NCBI GenBank assembly: GCA_045577415.1
Contig: JAZNII010000071.1
Coordinates: 1-5,016 of the forward strand
Direction: 5' to 3'
Origin: SVTX01 sp045577415
Lineage (GTDB): Bacteria > Bacillota > Clostridia > Oscillospirales > CAG-272
Length of the DNA: 5,016 nucleotides
The position numbers were made by a program, and so were the translations under genes. Each line of letters begins with the position of its first letter. Positions within the stretch are counted from its first letter, which is position 1. Under the pieces are notes generated by a model. It saw only the letters and a list, made by a program, of their open reading frames with translations. It had not been told where the DNA came from and did no database searches. Positions 4,995 through 5,016 of this stretch are shown piece after piece.

Positions 4995-5016
4995 GAAGAC
5001 AAGTGTTAACTACAAC
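4971..5016 (+). other. MGI/BGI sequencing adapter plus index (assembly contamination)
   Basis: Bases 4971-5002 match, from memory, the 32-base DNBSEQ read-1 adapter, which begins AAGTCGGAGGCCAAGCGG and ends GGAAGACAA. Then come 10 bases, GTGTTAACTA (5003-5012), in the position of the sample index. CAAC (5013-5016) follows, the first bases of the next constant adapter segment. The order adapter, 10-base index, CAAC is what an untrimmed read-through looks like. This stretch is not biological. Confidence 0.93.

Overview
The window looks like part of a mobilizable or conjugative element from a low-to-mid GC Firmicute, most likely a gut Clostridia relative. Evidence: AGGAGG-type ribosome binding sites, a TTG start, GC-rich hairpin plus T-run terminators, and a gene set (winged-helix protein, Xis-like HTH protein, Cys-rich VLP protein, ribbon-helix-helix protein, MobP3-type relaxase) that recurs in clostridial integrative elements. 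All supported genes are on the + strand. Both ends are cut: the first gene is already open at base 2, and the last runs into non-biological sequence.

Layout. Bases 2-2562 hold one large polymerase-like gene, split into two frames by an apparent single-base deletion near 697. Its parts resemble the two-barrel (double-psi beta-barrel) RNA polymerase superfamily: the eukaryotic-type RNA-dependent RNA polymerases, YonO-like phage polymerases and, more distantly, RNA polymerase beta/beta'. The catalytic triad reads DYDSD instead of DxDGD. A strong intrinsic terminator follows (2579-2612). A compact three-gene operon starts immediately after it: a TTG-initiated winged-helix protein (2641-3090), an excisionase-like HTH protein (3071-3292) and a Cys-rich VLP zinc-binding-type protein (3298-3636). 

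Bases 3637-4066 (430 bp) hold no convincing gene but are dense in inverted and direct repeats, plus a second terminator (3781-3807). The part just upstream of the mobilization genes is the best candidate for oriT and/or a structured mRNA leader. A ribbon-helix-helix accessory protein (4067-4468) and a MobP3-like relaxase (from 4479) follow, 10 bp apart, as a mobilization operon.

The last 46 bases (4971-5016) match, from memory, the MGI/BGI DNBSEQ library adapter, followed by a 10-base index and the first 4 bases of the next adapter segment. The relaxase therefore does not really stop at 4994: its natural sequence ends at about residue 164, at the true edge of the assembled DNA.

Together the relaxase and RHH protein would nick and process oriT, the HTH proteins would control excision or gene expression, and the polymerase-like gene is cargo or element machinery of unknown role, probably inactivated here by the frameshift.
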